64,000 bases of DNA from the NCBI RefSeq assembly GCF_024112395.2, contig NZ_CP078013.2, positions 5,394,001-5,458,000 on the forward strand. Reading direction: 5' to 3'. The position numbers and the translations under genes are program-made. This DNA is from Pseudomonas pergaminensis. Its GTDB lineage: Bacteria > Pseudomonadota > Gammaproteobacteria > Pseudomonadales > Pseudomonadaceae. Positions 9,699 through 19,069 of the stretch are shown piece by piece. Position 1 is the first letter of the stretch. Every line of letters starts with the position of its first letter. The notes under the pieces were generated by a model that was not told the origin of the DNA, did not search any database, and worked only from the letters and a program-made list of their open reading frames with translations.

Positions 9699-9939
9699 GT
9701 ATCCGGTGAAAAAGTTCTTCTGAAACAATGGCATGGCATCTTTCATGAAACCCTACACGGTTTGTTGAGTCCATCTCTGTGCAAGCTATGCTCAATGCTC
9801 AATCGCTACCCTCTACGACCAATGGCCGCTGTCGCCGCACCCGGTGATACGCGTTAATATTTGTAATTATTTTGTCCATAGGGATTGGTAACTTGGCTGG
9901 ATACCTCCATCCTGTCGCGCACAATCCACGAGGTGATTG

Positions 9940-12582
9940 ATGCGCGCCAACTCGTCTGAACCACAAGACACTGTCACAGCAGAACAACCGATCACACCCA
10001 CTCGTTTACGTTGGCTGGATCTGGTGAGCAAGTATCGGCAACCCATCGGGCTGGCCGTCACGTTGCTGCTGTTTGCCATCGCCCTGATCGCCTGCCGCCA
10101 CCTGCTGCTGGAACTGGACCTCTACGCCCTCCACGATTCGATCCTGGAAGTGCCCAAACCCGCGCTGCTCGGCGCCTTTGCCGCCGCCGTCGCCGGTTTT
10201 GTCATTCTATTGGGCTATGAGTTTTCCGGCGCACGCTACGCGGGGGTCAATCTGCCCGCCAAGACCCTGGCCCTGGGTGGCTTTACGGCGTTCGCCATCG
10301 GCAATGCGATTGGCTTGTCGATGCTCTCGGGCGGTTCGGTTCGCTACCGTTTATATGCACGCCATGGCATCGGGGCTTCGGAAGTCGCCCACATGACCGT
10401 GTTTGCCAGCCTGGCCCTCGGCACTGCCCTGCCACCGCTGGCGGCACTGGCCACATTGAGTAACTTGCCGGCGGCGTCTACCTACCTGCATCTGTCGCAA
10501 GGCCTGCTGGGCGGCATTGCCGGCGCCGTGCTGCTGTTGTCGGCGGTGCTGTGCATCGGCATTTATCGCCGACGCCTGCCGGAACAACCCTACCCGGATA
10601 ACCTGCTGGTAAAAGCCGGTCGTCGCACTCTGCGCCTGCCGGGTCGCCGCCTGACCTTCCTGCAACTGATCATTACCGCGCTGGACGTGGCCGCTGCCGC
10701 CACTGTCCTCTATATGCTGCTGCCGGAAGCGCCGCCGTTCGGTCCCTTCCTGCTGGTGTACCTGCTGGCCCTGGCCGCTGGTGTGCTCAGCCATGTGCCG
10801 GGCGGTGTGGGCGTATTCGAAGCGATTCTGCTGGCGGCCTTCGCCGATAAACTCGGTGCCGCGCCGTTGGCCGCGGCCCTGCTGCTGTACCGCATGATCT
10901 ATGTGGTGCTGCCGCTGCTGATCGCCTGTGTGTTCCTGCTGGTCAACGAAGCCCAGCGCCTGTTCCAGACCCAGCAAAGCTTGCGGGTCGCCTCGGGGCT
11001 GGCAGCGCCAGTACTGGCCGTCCTGGTTTTTTTGTCTGGCGTGGTCCTGCTGTTTTCTGGCGCCACGCCCGAAATCGACTCACGCCTGGAAAACATCGGC
11101 TTCCTGATTCCCCACCGCCTGATTGACGCCTCGCACTTTGGCGCGAGCCTGATCGGTGTGCTCTGCCTGTTGCTGGCCCAGGGCCTGCGCCGACGCCTGT
11201 CGGCCGCCTGGATGCTGACCATGGTGCTGCTGCTGGTGGGCGCCCTGCTCTCGCTGCTCAAAGGCTTCGACTGGGAAGAAGCCAGCCTGATGACCATGAC
11301 CGCCATCCTGCTGGCGATCTTCCGACGCTCGTTCTACCGCGCCAGCCGCCTCACCGAACTGCCCTTCTCGCCGCTGTACCTGGTGGCCAGTGTCTGCGTG
11401 CTCGGGGCTTCGATCTGGCTGCTGCTGTTCGCTTATCAAGACGTGCCCTACAGCCACCAACTGTGGTGGCAGTTCACCTTGGATGCCAACGCTCCGCGCG
11501 GCCTGCGCTCGCTGCTGGGCGCCGCCGTGCTGCTGGTGATCGTGTCCCTGACCTGGCTGCTGCGCACCGCGCGCCCGGTGATCCACCTGCCGACCCCGGA
11601 CGAACTGGAGCGCGCCAGCAAGATCCTGATGGCCTCGTCCCAGCCCGACGGTGGCCTGGCGCTCACCGGCGATAAAGCGCTGCTGTTCCACCCCAACGAT
11701 GAAGCCTTCCTCATGTACGCCCGTCGCGGGCGTAGCCTGGTGGCCTTGTACGACCCGATCGGCCCGACCCAACCACGGGCGGAGATGATCTGGCAGTTCC
11801 GCGACCTGTGCGACATCCATCATGCGCGCCCGGTGTTCTACCAGGTCCGCGCGGAGAACCTGCCGTACTACATGGACATCGGCCTCACCGCGATCAAGCT
11901 GGGCGAAGAAGCCCGCGTCGACCTCAAACGCTTTGACCTGGAAGCCAAGGGCAAAGAGATGAAGGACCTGCGCTACACCTGGAACCGCGGCTCGCGGGAC
12001 GGCCTGTCCCTGGAGATCTTTGAACCGGGCACGGCGCCGATGGACGAACTCAAGGTGATCTCCGATGCCTGGCTGACCGGCAAGAACGTACGGGAAAAAG
12101 GCTTTTCCCTGGGACGCTTCAGCGACGACTACCTCAAGCACTTTCGTATTGCGATCATTCGCTTCGAAGGGCGCCCGGTGGCCTTCGCCAACCTGCTCGA
12201 GACCTACAACCACGACCTGGCCAGTCTCGACCTGATGCGCGCCCACCCGGACGCGCCCAAGCTGACCATGGAATTCATGATGGTCGGCCTGATTCAACAC
12301 TATAAGAGTCACGGCTACGCCCGCTTCAGCCTCGGCATGGTGCCGTTGTCGGGCCTGCAACCACGACGCGGTGCCCCGCTGACCCAACGCCTGGGCTCGA
12401 TGGTGTTCCGACGTGGCGAGCAACTGTATAACTTCCAAGGTTTGCGCCGCTTCAAAGACAAGTTCCAGCCTGACTGGGAACCCCGTTACATGGCCGTGCC
12501 CGCAGGACTTGATCCGCTGGTGGCACTGGCCGATACCGCCGCCCTGATCGCGGGCGGCTTGACTGGATTGGTGAAACGCTGA
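9940..12582 (+). CDS. mprF: Aminoacyl-phosphatidylglycerol synthase/flippase MprF
   Basis: An 880-residue inner-membrane protein. MprF proteins transfer an amino acid from aminoacyl-tRNA to phosphatidylglycerol and flip the product, lowering the negative surface charge and raising resistance to cationic peptides. Residues about 1-540 hold some 13-14 membrane segments (flippase domain); about 560-880 form the soluble DUF2156 synthase domain, which includes EFMMVGLIQHYKSHGYARFS and the end motif FKDKFQPDWEPRYMA. The P. aeruginosa orthologue makes alanyl-PG; the amino acid cannot be read from the sequence. ATG at 9940 is preferred over TTG three bases earlier, with GAGGTG upstream. The stop codon overlaps the next start by one base. 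Confidence 0.94.
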   Translation: MRANSSEPQDTVTAEQPITPTRLRWLDLVSKYRQPIGLAVTLLLFAIALIACRHLLLELDLYALHDSILEVPKPALLGAFAAAVAGFVILLGYEFSGARYAGVNLPAKTLALGGFTAFAIGNAIGLSMLSGGSVRYRLYARHGIGASEVAHMTVFASLALGTALPPLAALATLSNLPAASTYLHLSQGLLGGIAGAVLLLSAVLCIGIYRRRLPEQPYPDNLLVKAGRRTLRLPGRRLTFLQLIITALDVAAAATVLYMLLPEAPPFGPFLLVYLLALAAGVLSHVPGGVGVFEAILLAAFADKLGAAPLAAALLLYRMIYVVLPLLIACVFLLVNEAQRLFQTQQSLRVASGLAAPVLAVLVFLSGVVLLFSGATPEIDSRLENIGFLIPHRLIDASHFGASLIGVLCLLLAQGLRRRLSAAWMLTMVLLLVGALLSLLKGFDWEEASLMTMTAILLAIFRRSFYRASRLTELPFSPLYLVASVCVLGASIWLLLFAYQDVPYSHQLWWQFTLDANAPRGLRSLLGAAVLLVIVSLTWLLRTARPVIHLPTPDELERASKILMASSQPDGGLALTGDKALLFHPNDEAFLMYARRGRSLVALYDPIGPTQPRAEMIWQFRDLCDIHHARPVFYQVRAENLPYYMDIGLTAIKLGEEARVDLKRFDLEAKGKEMKDLRYTWNRGSRDGLSLEIFEPGTAPMDELKVISDAWLTGKNVREKGFSLGRFSDDYLKHFRIAIIRFEGRPVAFANLLETYNHDLASLDLMRAHPDAPKLTMEFMMVGLIQHYKSHGYARFSLGMVPLSGLQPRRGAPLTQRLGSMVFRRGEQLYNFQGLRRFKDKFQPDWEPRYMAVPAGLDPLVALADTAALIAGGLTGLVKR

Positions 12583-13868
12583 TGATTCGACGCTCCTGGC
12601 GGTATGTGTTGGCCTTTGTAGTGCTGCTCGCCCTGATCCTGGGTGGCGGCTATTGGTACTGGAACCGCCCTGCCCCGCAGCCGACCCTGGAGCAATTGCC
12701 CCAGGCCGACGGCTCGGTCATGACCCGTGTGACGCCCTACGGCACGCCTAAAGCCCGTGTCGCCGTCGCCGTGCTGGCCGATGCAACCTTGACCGATAGC
12801 CAACTGATTGCCTTGAGCCAGGGCGGCAAGGCGCAGCTTGTCCAGGTGATCCTGCCCAAGGACGACTGCAAGCTGCAGGAACAGGCGCTGCAAAACGCCC
12901 TGGGCCAGCTCAAGGGCCCGGCCACCCTGGTCAGCGGCATCGGCCCTGGCGCAAGCCTGGCCTGGCGCTGGCTGGCGGCACAGACCGACGACAAGGCCAA
13001 CGCCATCTCCGTCGGTTTCGCCATGACCCAGGAAGGTTGCAAGGACCCGCTGCCGAAAACGGCGGCCCACGGCAACTGGCTGGTGGCCTGGAACGACAAC
13101 CCTGACGACGATGCCGCCAGTTTCGTACGCGACACACCGCGTGCCACCACCAGCATCAGCGACTACGACATTCACTACCCGCAAGTGCTGAACAACGAGT
13201 TGCGCAAGCAACTGGTGGGCTCGGACAACGGCGGCCTGGCCATTCCGGTGGTTGAAGTACCCGCGGGCCAAGCCAAGGACACCGTCACCCTATTCCTCTC
13301 CGGTGACGGCGGCTGGCGTGACCTGGACCGCGACGTGGCGGGTGAAATGGCCAAGATCGGCTACCCAGTGGTCGGTATCGACACCCTGCGCTACTACTGG
13401 CAGCACAAGACCCCGGAACAAAGCGCCAAGGACCTCACCGAACTGATGCAGCACTACCGTCAGAAGTGGGGCACCAAGCGCTTCGTGCTGACCGGTTACT
13501 CGTTCGGCGCCGATGTATTGCCGGCCATTTACAACCGCCTGCCGGAAAACGAGCAGCAGCGTGTGGATGCAATCATCCTGCTGGCCTTCGCCCGTACGGG
13601 CAGCTTCGAGATTGAAGTGGAAGGTTGGCTGGGCAACGCCGGCAAAGAAGCCGCCACCGGCCCGGAAATGGCCAAGCTGCCCCCTGAAAAAGTGGTGTGC
13701 ATCTACGGCGCGGAAGAAGTCGACGAGAGCGGCTGCACCGACAAGACAGCCGTGGGTGAGGCGTTGAAGCTGCCAGGTGGGCATCACTTCGACGAGAACT
13801 ACCCGGCGCTGGCCAAGCGGTTGGTGGATATCATCGTGAAGCACCAGGCCAAGGATAAAGCCGAGTAA
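12582..13868 (+). CDS. AcvB/VirJ-family hydrolase, likely periplasmic aminoacyl-PG hydrolase
   Basis: A 428-residue protein with an N-terminal membrane anchor or signal (hydrophobic from about 8 to 27) and a periplasmic alpha/beta-hydrolase domain of the AcvB/VirJ family. The nucleophile elbow is GYSFGADVLP (about 306-315) and a late GGHHFDENY (about 395) offers the catalytic histidine. In P. aeruginosa the gene in this position (PA0919) encodes a periplasmic hydrolase that removes alanine from alanyl-PG, so the pair would set the level of modified lipid. The ATGA overlap with mprF implies translational coupling. Assignment of substrate is by family and context. Confidence 0.85.
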   Translation: MIRRSWRYVLAFVVLLALILGGGYWYWNRPAPQPTLEQLPQADGSVMTRVTPYGTPKARVAVAVLADATLTDSQLIALSQGGKAQLVQVILPKDDCKLQEQALQNALGQLKGPATLVSGIGPGASLAWRWLAAQTDDKANAISVGFAMTQEGCKDPLPKTAAHGNWLVAWNDNPDDDAASFVRDTPRATTSISDYDIHYPQVLNNELRKQLVGSDNGGLAIPVVEVPAGQAKDTVTLFLSGDGGWRDLDRDVAGEMAKIGYPVVGIDTLRYYWQHKTPEQSAKDLTELMQHYRQKWGTKRFVLTGYSFGADVLPAIYNRLPENEQQRVDAIILLAFARTGSFEIEVEGWLGNAGKEAATGPEMAKLPPEKVVCIYGAEEVDESGCTDKTAVGEALKLPGGHHFDENYPALAKRLVDIIVKHQAKDKAE

Positions 13869-13889
13869 CTCCAGGTATTACATGGCTTA

Positions 13890-13922
13890 AAATGTGGGAG
13901 GGGCTTACCCCCTCCCACATTT
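13890..13922. terminator. Bidirectional hairpin between the mprF operon and recJ
   Basis: A perfect 14-bp inverted repeat AAATGTGGGAGGGG / CCCCTCCCACATTT with a five-base loop, between convergent genes, with A runs and T runs at both ends. It has the GTGGGAG core of the REPs in this genome, so it is probably a single REP used as a terminator. Confidence 0.8.
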
Positions 13923-13944
13923 ATATTTGCAGTGTTGTTTAGAT

Positions 13945-15654
13945 TCAGCGCGGTTCGATGTGGGCAATCATCAGTTGCACCGTCTCATTCCCACGAAACT
14001 CGTTCACATCCAGCTTGTACGCCAACTCCACCCAACGCACGGTCGGGTTCGGCCAGACCTCACGGTCCACGCCAAAGGCAATGCCATCGAGTTTCACTGA
14101 CCCGCATTCAGTCTTGAGCACCACCTTCAGGTGCCGCTCACCCACCACGCGCTGCTCTACCAACTGGAATACGCCGTGAAAGACCGGCTCGGGAAAGTGC
14201 TGACCCCACGGCCCGGCATGTCGCAACGCGCGGGCCAGTTCCAAGTGAAACTCTTCCACCGCCAGAGTGCCGTCCGACAACAAGCGTCCGGTCAGGTCTT
14301 CCTCACGCAGTTGCCGGCGCACTTCAGCGTCAAACGCTTCGGCAAACAGTGGGAAGTTTTCCTCGCGCAGTGTCAGGCCAGCCGCCATGGCGTGGCCGCC
14401 GTATTTGGCGATCAGGTTGGGATGCTGGCTCGCGACCACCGCCAGGGCGTCACGGATATGAAAACCCTGCACAGAGCGCCCTGAGCCCTTCAACAGGCCA
14501 TCACCGGCGTCGGCAAAGGCGATGGTCGGTCGGAAATACCGCTCCTTCATCCGCGACGCCAGAATGCCGATCACACCTTGGTGCCATTCCGGGTCGAACA
14601 GGCACAAGCCATAGGGCATCGACTCCACCGGCAGGTCCTTGAGCTGGGCCAAGGCCTCGCGCTGCATCCCTTGTTCGATGGATTTACGGTCCTGATTCAT
14701 GCCATCCAGTTGCGCGGCCATTTCACGGGCAGCGGCAACGTCGGTGGTCAGCAGGCATTCGATCCCCAGGCTCATGTCATCCAGGCGCCCGGCGGCATTC
14801 AGGCGCGGGCCGAGGATAAAGCCCAGGTCAGTGGAAGTGATGCGTGCCGCGTCGCGCTTGGCCACTTCCAGGATCGCCTTGATCCCCGACCGCGCACGGC
14901 CAGCGCGGATACGCTCCAGGCCTTGATGCACGAGGATGCGGTTGTTGGCGTCCAGGGGCACCACGTCGGCGACGCTGCCCAGGGCAACCAGGTCGAGCAA
15001 CTCGCCGATGTTGGGTTGTGGCTTGCTTTCGTACCAGCCCAGGCTGCGCAGGCGCGCGCGCAGGGCCATCAGCACGTAGAAGATCACGCCCACACCCGCC
15101 AGGGCCTTGCTCGGGAATTCACAGCCCGGCTGGTTCGGGTTGACGATGGCGTCCGCTGCCGGCAACTCATCGCCGGGCAAGTGGTGGTCGGTCACCAGCA
15201 CTTGCAGCCCCGCCGCTTTCGCCGCCGCCACGCCTTCGACGCTGGAGATACCGTTGTCCACGGTAATCAGCAGTTGGGGATTGCGCTGCAGCGCAACGGC
15301 GACGATCTCCGGGGTCAGGCCATAGCCGTATTCGAAGCGGTTGGGCACCAGGTAGTCGACATGCGCCGCACCGAGCAGGCGCAAGCCCAAGGTGCCCACG
15401 GTGCTGGCAGTGGCGCCGTCGGCGTCGAAGTCGCCGACGATGAGGATGCGCTGGCGCTGCTCCAACGCGGTCACCAGCAAGTCCACCGCCGCGTCGATGC
15501 CCTTGAGCTGCTGATAGGGAATCAACCGCGCCAGGCTTTTATCCAGCTCGGCCTCGGACTGCACCCCGCGCGCGGCGTAGAGACGGGTCAACAGCGGTGG
15601 CAATTCACCGAGAAACGGCAGGACAGCGGGCAACGGGCGAGGATCGATACGCAT
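13945..15654 (-). CDS. recJ: Single-strand-specific 5'-3' exonuclease RecJ
   Basis: A 569-residue DHH-family nuclease acting in RecF-pathway recombination and mismatch repair. The metal-binding motifs are GDFDADGATA (about 75-84, DHH motif I), VTDHHLPG (about 155, the DHH itself) and, after the central linker, the DHHA1 region with KYGGHAMAAGLTL. The C-terminal OB-fold ends with IAHIEPR. Length agrees with the E. coli protein. No good ribosome binding site is visible; it is transcribed towards the shared terminator with mprF. Confidence 0.95.
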   Translation of the reverse strand: MRIDPRPLPAVLPFLGELPPLLTRLYAARGVQSEAELDKSLARLIPYQQLKGIDAAVDLLVTALEQRQRILIVGDFDADGATASTVGTLGLRLLGAAHVDYLVPNRFEYGYGLTPEIVAVALQRNPQLLITVDNGISSVEGVAAAKAAGLQVLVTDHHLPGDELPAADAIVNPNQPGCEFPSKALAGVGVIFYVLMALRARLRSLGWYESKPQPNIGELLDLVALGSVADVVPLDANNRILVHQGLERIRAGRARSGIKAILEVAKRDAARITSTDLGFILGPRLNAAGRLDDMSLGIECLLTTDVAAAREMAAQLDGMNQDRKSIEQGMQREALAQLKDLPVESMPYGLCLFDPEWHQGVIGILASRMKERYFRPTIAFADAGDGLLKGSGRSVQGFHIRDALAVVASQHPNLIAKYGGHAMAAGLTLREENFPLFAEAFDAEVRRQLREEDLTGRLLSDGTLAVEEFHLELARALRHAGPWGQHFPEPVFHGVFQLVEQRVVGERHLKVVLKTECGSVKLDGIAFGVDREVWPNPTVRWVELAYKLDVNEFRGNETVQLMIAHIEPR

Positions 15655-15719
15655 GGGGTGACGGGAGCTTCTCTTCTATTCGACAGTTAGTTGGCAACGC
15701 TAAAGGCAACGCAGATCAA

Positions 15720-15848
15720 ATGTGGGAGCTGGCTTGTTGTGGCGAGGGCGCTTGCTCCCGTGGGCTACGTAGCAGCCTCTCGCTTTTTGGGGGCGCTTCG
15801 CACCCCAGCGCAAGCAAGCTTGCTCACCACAACAAGCCGGCCCCTACA
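15720..15848. repeat. REP pair, type C (long, imperfect)
   Basis: TGTGGGAGCTGGCTTGTTGT at the left is mirrored by ACAACAAGCCGGCCCCTACA at the right, with inner inverted segments (GCGAGGGCGCTTGCTCCCG and GGGGGCGCTTCGCACCCC). It is longer and more irregular than the other REPINs here and lies in the recJ-yaeQ gap. Confidence 0.7.
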
Positions 15849-15851
15849 GGT

Positions 15852-16394
15852 TTAGCCGCGTTCGCCGACCAGCCATTGCAGTTGGACTTCATGCTGGCCG
15901 CGATCATCGGTGACGAAGATCGTGCCTTCGCTGATCATCACGTCCCACTTGATAACACGGGGCATGTCCTTGGCCAGGGTCTCGAGGACTTCCTGGGGCA
16001 CGGCGGCGATGTGCACGTTTTTCAGGTTATTCGCCACCGGCACTACCTTGCCTTCCCACACGCGCAGGCTGCCATAGGCCAGCAGGCTGGTGCGTTCGGT
16101 GCGGCGCGAGCACCAGGTGAGGCGGTCGGCATCGGGCTGGCCGACTTCGATCCAGTGCAAAACCCGGTCATCCAGGCTTTTTTCCCACAGGGCTGGCTCG
16201 TCTACATCTGACAGGCCACGGCCGAACGCCAACTGCTCGTTGTACCAGAGGGCGTAGGCCAACAGACGCACGGTCATGCGCTCTTCGGTTTCCGAAGGGT
16301 GGCGGGCGATGGTCTGTTTGACGCTCTCGTACACCGAGCGATCGAGGTCGGTGAGGTTGAGTTCGAATTTGTAGGTCGTGGACGGCTGGGCCAT
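15852..16394 (-). CDS. YaeQ family protein
   Basis: A 180-residue cytoplasmic protein matching the YaeQ family over its full length: it opens STTYKFELNLTDLDRSVYE and carries the typical RHPSETEERMTVRLLAY and IEVGQPDADRL blocks. The fold belongs to the PD-(D/E)XK nuclease superfamily, and the conserved Glu/Asp/Gln residues of that core are here, but no activity has been established. In E. coli yaeQ was once linked to RfaH, a claim since withdrawn. It is a single gene, divergent from the CoA-transferase gene. Confidence 0.88.
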   Translation of the reverse strand: MAQPSTTYKFELNLTDLDRSVYESVKQTIARHPSETEERMTVRLLAYALWYNEQLAFGRGLSDVDEPALWEKSLDDRVLHWIEVGQPDADRLTWCSRRTERTSLLAYGSLRVWEGKVVPVANNLKNVHIAAVPQEVLETLAKDMPRVIKWDVMISEGTIFVTDDRGQHEVQLQWLVGERG

Positions 16395-16542
16395 GAACGG
16401 ACTTCTAGAGACAGGGAAAGGCGGCCAGTCTAACCGATGGCGAGGTCATTCAACGAATCCTGCGCTGCATCATCCTTATCCTTGGGTCGCTCGCCTATGT
16501 TAAAAGGCATCACACTACCGCTGCGCGCAGACAAGGATCCCC

Positions 16543-17742
16543 ATGTCGTTTAATGCCAAACCGCTTGCCGGCCTGAAAGTCATCGAACTCGGCACCCTGA
16601 TCGCCGGACCATTCGCCTCCCGCATCTGCGCGGAATTCGGCGCCGAGGTGATCAAGGTCGAATCACCCGACGGCGGCGACCCGCTGCGCAAATGGCGCAA
16701 GCTGTACGAGGGCACGTCGCTGTGGTGGTTTGTGCAGGCGCGCAACAAGCAGTCGCTGACATTGAACCTCAAGCACCCGGACGGCCTGGCCATCCTCAAA
16801 CAACTGCTGGCGGACGCCGACATCCTGATCGAGAACTTCCGCCCCGGCGTGCTGGAAAAGCTCGGCCTGAGCTGGGAAACCCTGCACGCCCTCAACCCCA
16901 AGCTGGTGATGGTGCGCCTCTCTGGCTTTGGCCAGACCGGACCGATGAAAGACCAGCCAGGGTTCGGTGCGGTGGGTGAGTCCATGGGCGGCCTGCGCTA
17001 CATCACCGGTTTCGAAGACCGCCCGCCGGTGCGTACCGGCATTTCCATCGGCGATTCGATTGCCGCTTTGTGGGCGGTGATCGGCGCACTGATGGCGCTG
17101 CGTCATCGAGAGGTTAACGGCGGCCTGGGCCAGGTGGTGGATGTGGCGCTGTACGAAGCCATCTTCGCCATGATGGAAAGCATGATTCCGGAGTTCGATG
17201 TGTTTGGCTTCATTCGCGAGCGCACCGGCAACATCATGCCCGGCATTACGCCGTCCTCGATCCACACCAGCGCCGACGGCAAGCATGTACAGATTGGCGC
17301 CAACGGCGATGCGATCTTCAAGCGCTTCATGTGCGCCATTGGTCGTGAAGACCTGGCCAATGACCCTGTGCTTGCCAGCAATGACGGCCGCGATAGCCGC
17401 CGTGATGAGCTGTATGGGGTGATTGATCGCTGGGTGAACTCGCTGCCGCTGGACCAGGTGGTCGACCTGCTGAATAAGGCCGAGGTGCCTGCCAGTCGGA
17501 TCTACAGTGCCGAGGACATGCTCGGCGACCCGCAATTCCTCGCCAGGGAAATGTTCCTCAAGGCCAAGCTCCCCGGTGGCAAGGACTTCAAGATGCCCGG
17601 CATCGTGCCCAAGCTGTCGGACACGCCGGGCAGCTGCGAATGGGTGGGGCCGCAGTTGGGCGAACATAACAGCGTGGTGCTCGGCGGGCTGGGCTACGAC
17701 GCGGCCGCCATTGTGCGTTTGCGCGAGGAAGGCGCGATCTGA
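16543..17742 (+). CDS. Class III (CaiB/BaiF) CoA-transferase
   Basis: A 399-residue enzyme that moves CoA between carboxylic acids by the family III mechanism, with a covalent aspartyl-CoA intermediate. Family landmarks are LIAGPFASRICAEFGAEVIKV near the N-terminus, NLKHPDGLAILKQLL, IENFRPGVLEKLGL and ALYEAIFAMMES in the middle. The likely catalytic Asp lies in the region of FGAVGESMGGLRYITG, where I cannot place it with certainty. The substrate cannot be inferred. AAGGAT sits 5 bases before the ATG. The next gene starts at the stop codon. Confidence 0.85.
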   Translation: MSFNAKPLAGLKVIELGTLIAGPFASRICAEFGAEVIKVESPDGGDPLRKWRKLYEGTSLWWFVQARNKQSLTLNLKHPDGLAILKQLLADADILIENFRPGVLEKLGLSWETLHALNPKLVMVRLSGFGQTGPMKDQPGFGAVGESMGGLRYITGFEDRPPVRTGISIGDSIAALWAVIGALMALRHREVNGGLGQVVDVALYEAIFAMMESMIPEFDVFGFIRERTGNIMPGITPSSIHTSADGKHVQIGANGDAIFKRFMCAIGREDLANDPVLASNDGRDSRRDELYGVIDRWVNSLPLDQVVDLLNKAEVPASRIYSAEDMLGDPQFLAREMFLKAKLPGGKDFKMPGIVPKLSDTPGSCEWVGPQLGEHNSVVLGGLGYDAAAIVRLREEGAI

Positions 17743-18614
17743 TGGTACGTCGGCTCGTTCAGCTAGGCCTCGGCGCCCTGCTCGCCTGCGGCTGGCCCCT
17801 GGCCGCGAGCGCCGCAGACACGCTGATCTGGCTGTTGCGTGACCTGCCACCCCTGACTATTTTCGAAGGCCCACGCAAAGGCCAGGGGGCGTTGGACGAA
17901 CTATTGCCGAGGCTGATCGAACGCCTGCCGGAATATCGGCACCAGGTGCTTCACGTCAATCGCGCACGGGGCACACAAATGCTGCGTGAATCCTCGTTCA
18001 CTTGCGATCCCTCGCTGCTGTGGACGCCGGAACGGGCCACGTACGTGGTGTTTTCTCGCCAGGCGTTTGCCGTTCCCAGTAATGGCGTCACGATCCGGCG
18101 CAGCCAGCAGGAAGCCATAGCGCCCTTTATCGTGGATGGCCAATTCGACCTGCAGGCGTTTCTCGACACCCCTGGAGCGCGGGTAGGCGCCACCGCAGAA
18201 CGCAGCTACGGCCCGGTTATCGATGAGCGACTTAAACACGCCGACGCGCACAAGCTGGCGCTCCATTACGGCAATGATGCGCTGGGCAGCTTGTTGCAAA
18301 TGCAGCGCCTGGGACGGCTGGAAGCGGTGCTGGGTTACTCGCCGGAAATTCGCTACCACTCGCTGCAACAAGGAATCGCTGCCGACGACCTGCATTTTTA
18401 CCCGATCAAAGGCACAGCGCCCTACCAACGTACGCATATCGCCTGCTCGGCTACGCCCCAGGGGCGCCGTGCCATCGAACGAATCGACCAAGTGCTGCGT
18501 GACATCCCTTTGCAAGACGTGCAGCAGTCCTATGCCACGTGGCTGGACCCGGTCATGCGCGAACAGTACCTGCGCGACAACTCGCAGTTTTTCCAGGACT
18601 CACCAGCGCCGTGA
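17742..18614 (+). CDS. Periplasmic solute-binding-like protein (TIGR02285 type)
   Basis: A 290-residue exported protein with a signal peptide ending in PLAASAA (about residue 25). The rest has the two-lobed layout of family 3 extracellular solute-binding proteins, with WLLRDLPPLTIFEGPRKGQG at the mature start, as in the TIGR02285 group that is common in Pseudomonas and Vibrio and has no known ligand. No permease gene is beside it, so transport is doubtful and a sensing role is possible. The ATG overlaps the preceding TGA by one base, so translation is probably coupled with the CoA-transferase. A hairpin terminator follows. Confidence 0.75.
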   Translation: MVRRLVQLGLGALLACGWPLAASAADTLIWLLRDLPPLTIFEGPRKGQGALDELLPRLIERLPEYRHQVLHVNRARGTQMLRESSFTCDPSLLWTPERATYVVFSRQAFAVPSNGVTIRRSQQEAIAPFIVDGQFDLQAFLDTPGARVGATAERSYGPVIDERLKHADAHKLALHYGNDALGSLLQMQRLGRLEAVLGYSPEIRYHSLQQGIAADDLHFYPIKGTAPYQRTHIACSATPQGRRAIERIDQVLRDIPLQDVQQSYATWLDPVMREQYLRDNSQFFQDSPAP

Positions 18615-18633
18615 CAAATCGCAGGCAAAAAGA

Positions 18634-18665
18634 AACCCCGAGGCGTGGGGAGACACTTCGGGGTT
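18634..18665 (+). terminator. Hairpin after the solute-binding gene
   Basis: Arms AACCCCGA and TCGGGGTT enclose 16 bases, preceded by an A run and 20 bases after the stop codon. The T tract on the plus strand is short, so strength is uncertain. Confidence 0.5.
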
Positions 18666-18784
18666 AAACGTGGCCAACAAAGACCAGTACAGCAAGCCAC
18701 AAACACCGGAGCACAATGTTTGCTCTTGCTGTTACGAAATCTGACCGGCCACCTTGTAGGAAGTTTCCACACTTAAACAATTCT

Positions 18785-19069
18785 TCATGCAGCAGCGGGG
18801 CTGCGCGTCTGGGCCGCGTTACGCAAGGCCGCGATGACCGAGGGTTCCAAGCGCCCTTCGGCAATCTTGATATCGCGCAACAAGCAATCCACCACGTCTA
18901 CCAGTACGCGCTTGTCCATCAATTGCGCACGATCGACTTCACGTTCGACCACCATAGCACCGGCAGGATTCTTCACCGTCACCAGGCACTCGTCCTGCAC
19001 ACCGGAGGTGGTCAGCGTAACCTGATAAGGGCTCAGTGCTTCTTCGAGCAATAGGCTGATACTTTCCAT
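18785..19069 (-). CDS. DUF3509 family small protein
   Basis: A 94-residue acidic cytoplasmic protein opening MESISLLLEEALSPYQVTL and ending with an alanine-rich tail. It matches the DUF3509 group of small proteins, known mainly from Pseudomonas, without assigned function. The start ATG at 19069 is chosen over an in-frame GTG four codons earlier because family members begin MES; GGTGA lies about six bases upstream. It is monocistronic, with about 340 non-coding bases upstream. Confidence 0.7.
   Translation of the reverse strand: MESISLLLEEALSPYQVTLTTSGVQDECLVTVKNPAGAMVVEREVDRAQLMDKRVLVDVVDCLLRDIKIAEGRLEPSVIAALRNAAQTRSPAAA

Noticed and set aside
18530..18864. Small minus-strand frames between the solute-binding gene and the DUF3509 gene
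   Set aside because: They overlap the terminator and have no start with a ribosome binding site.
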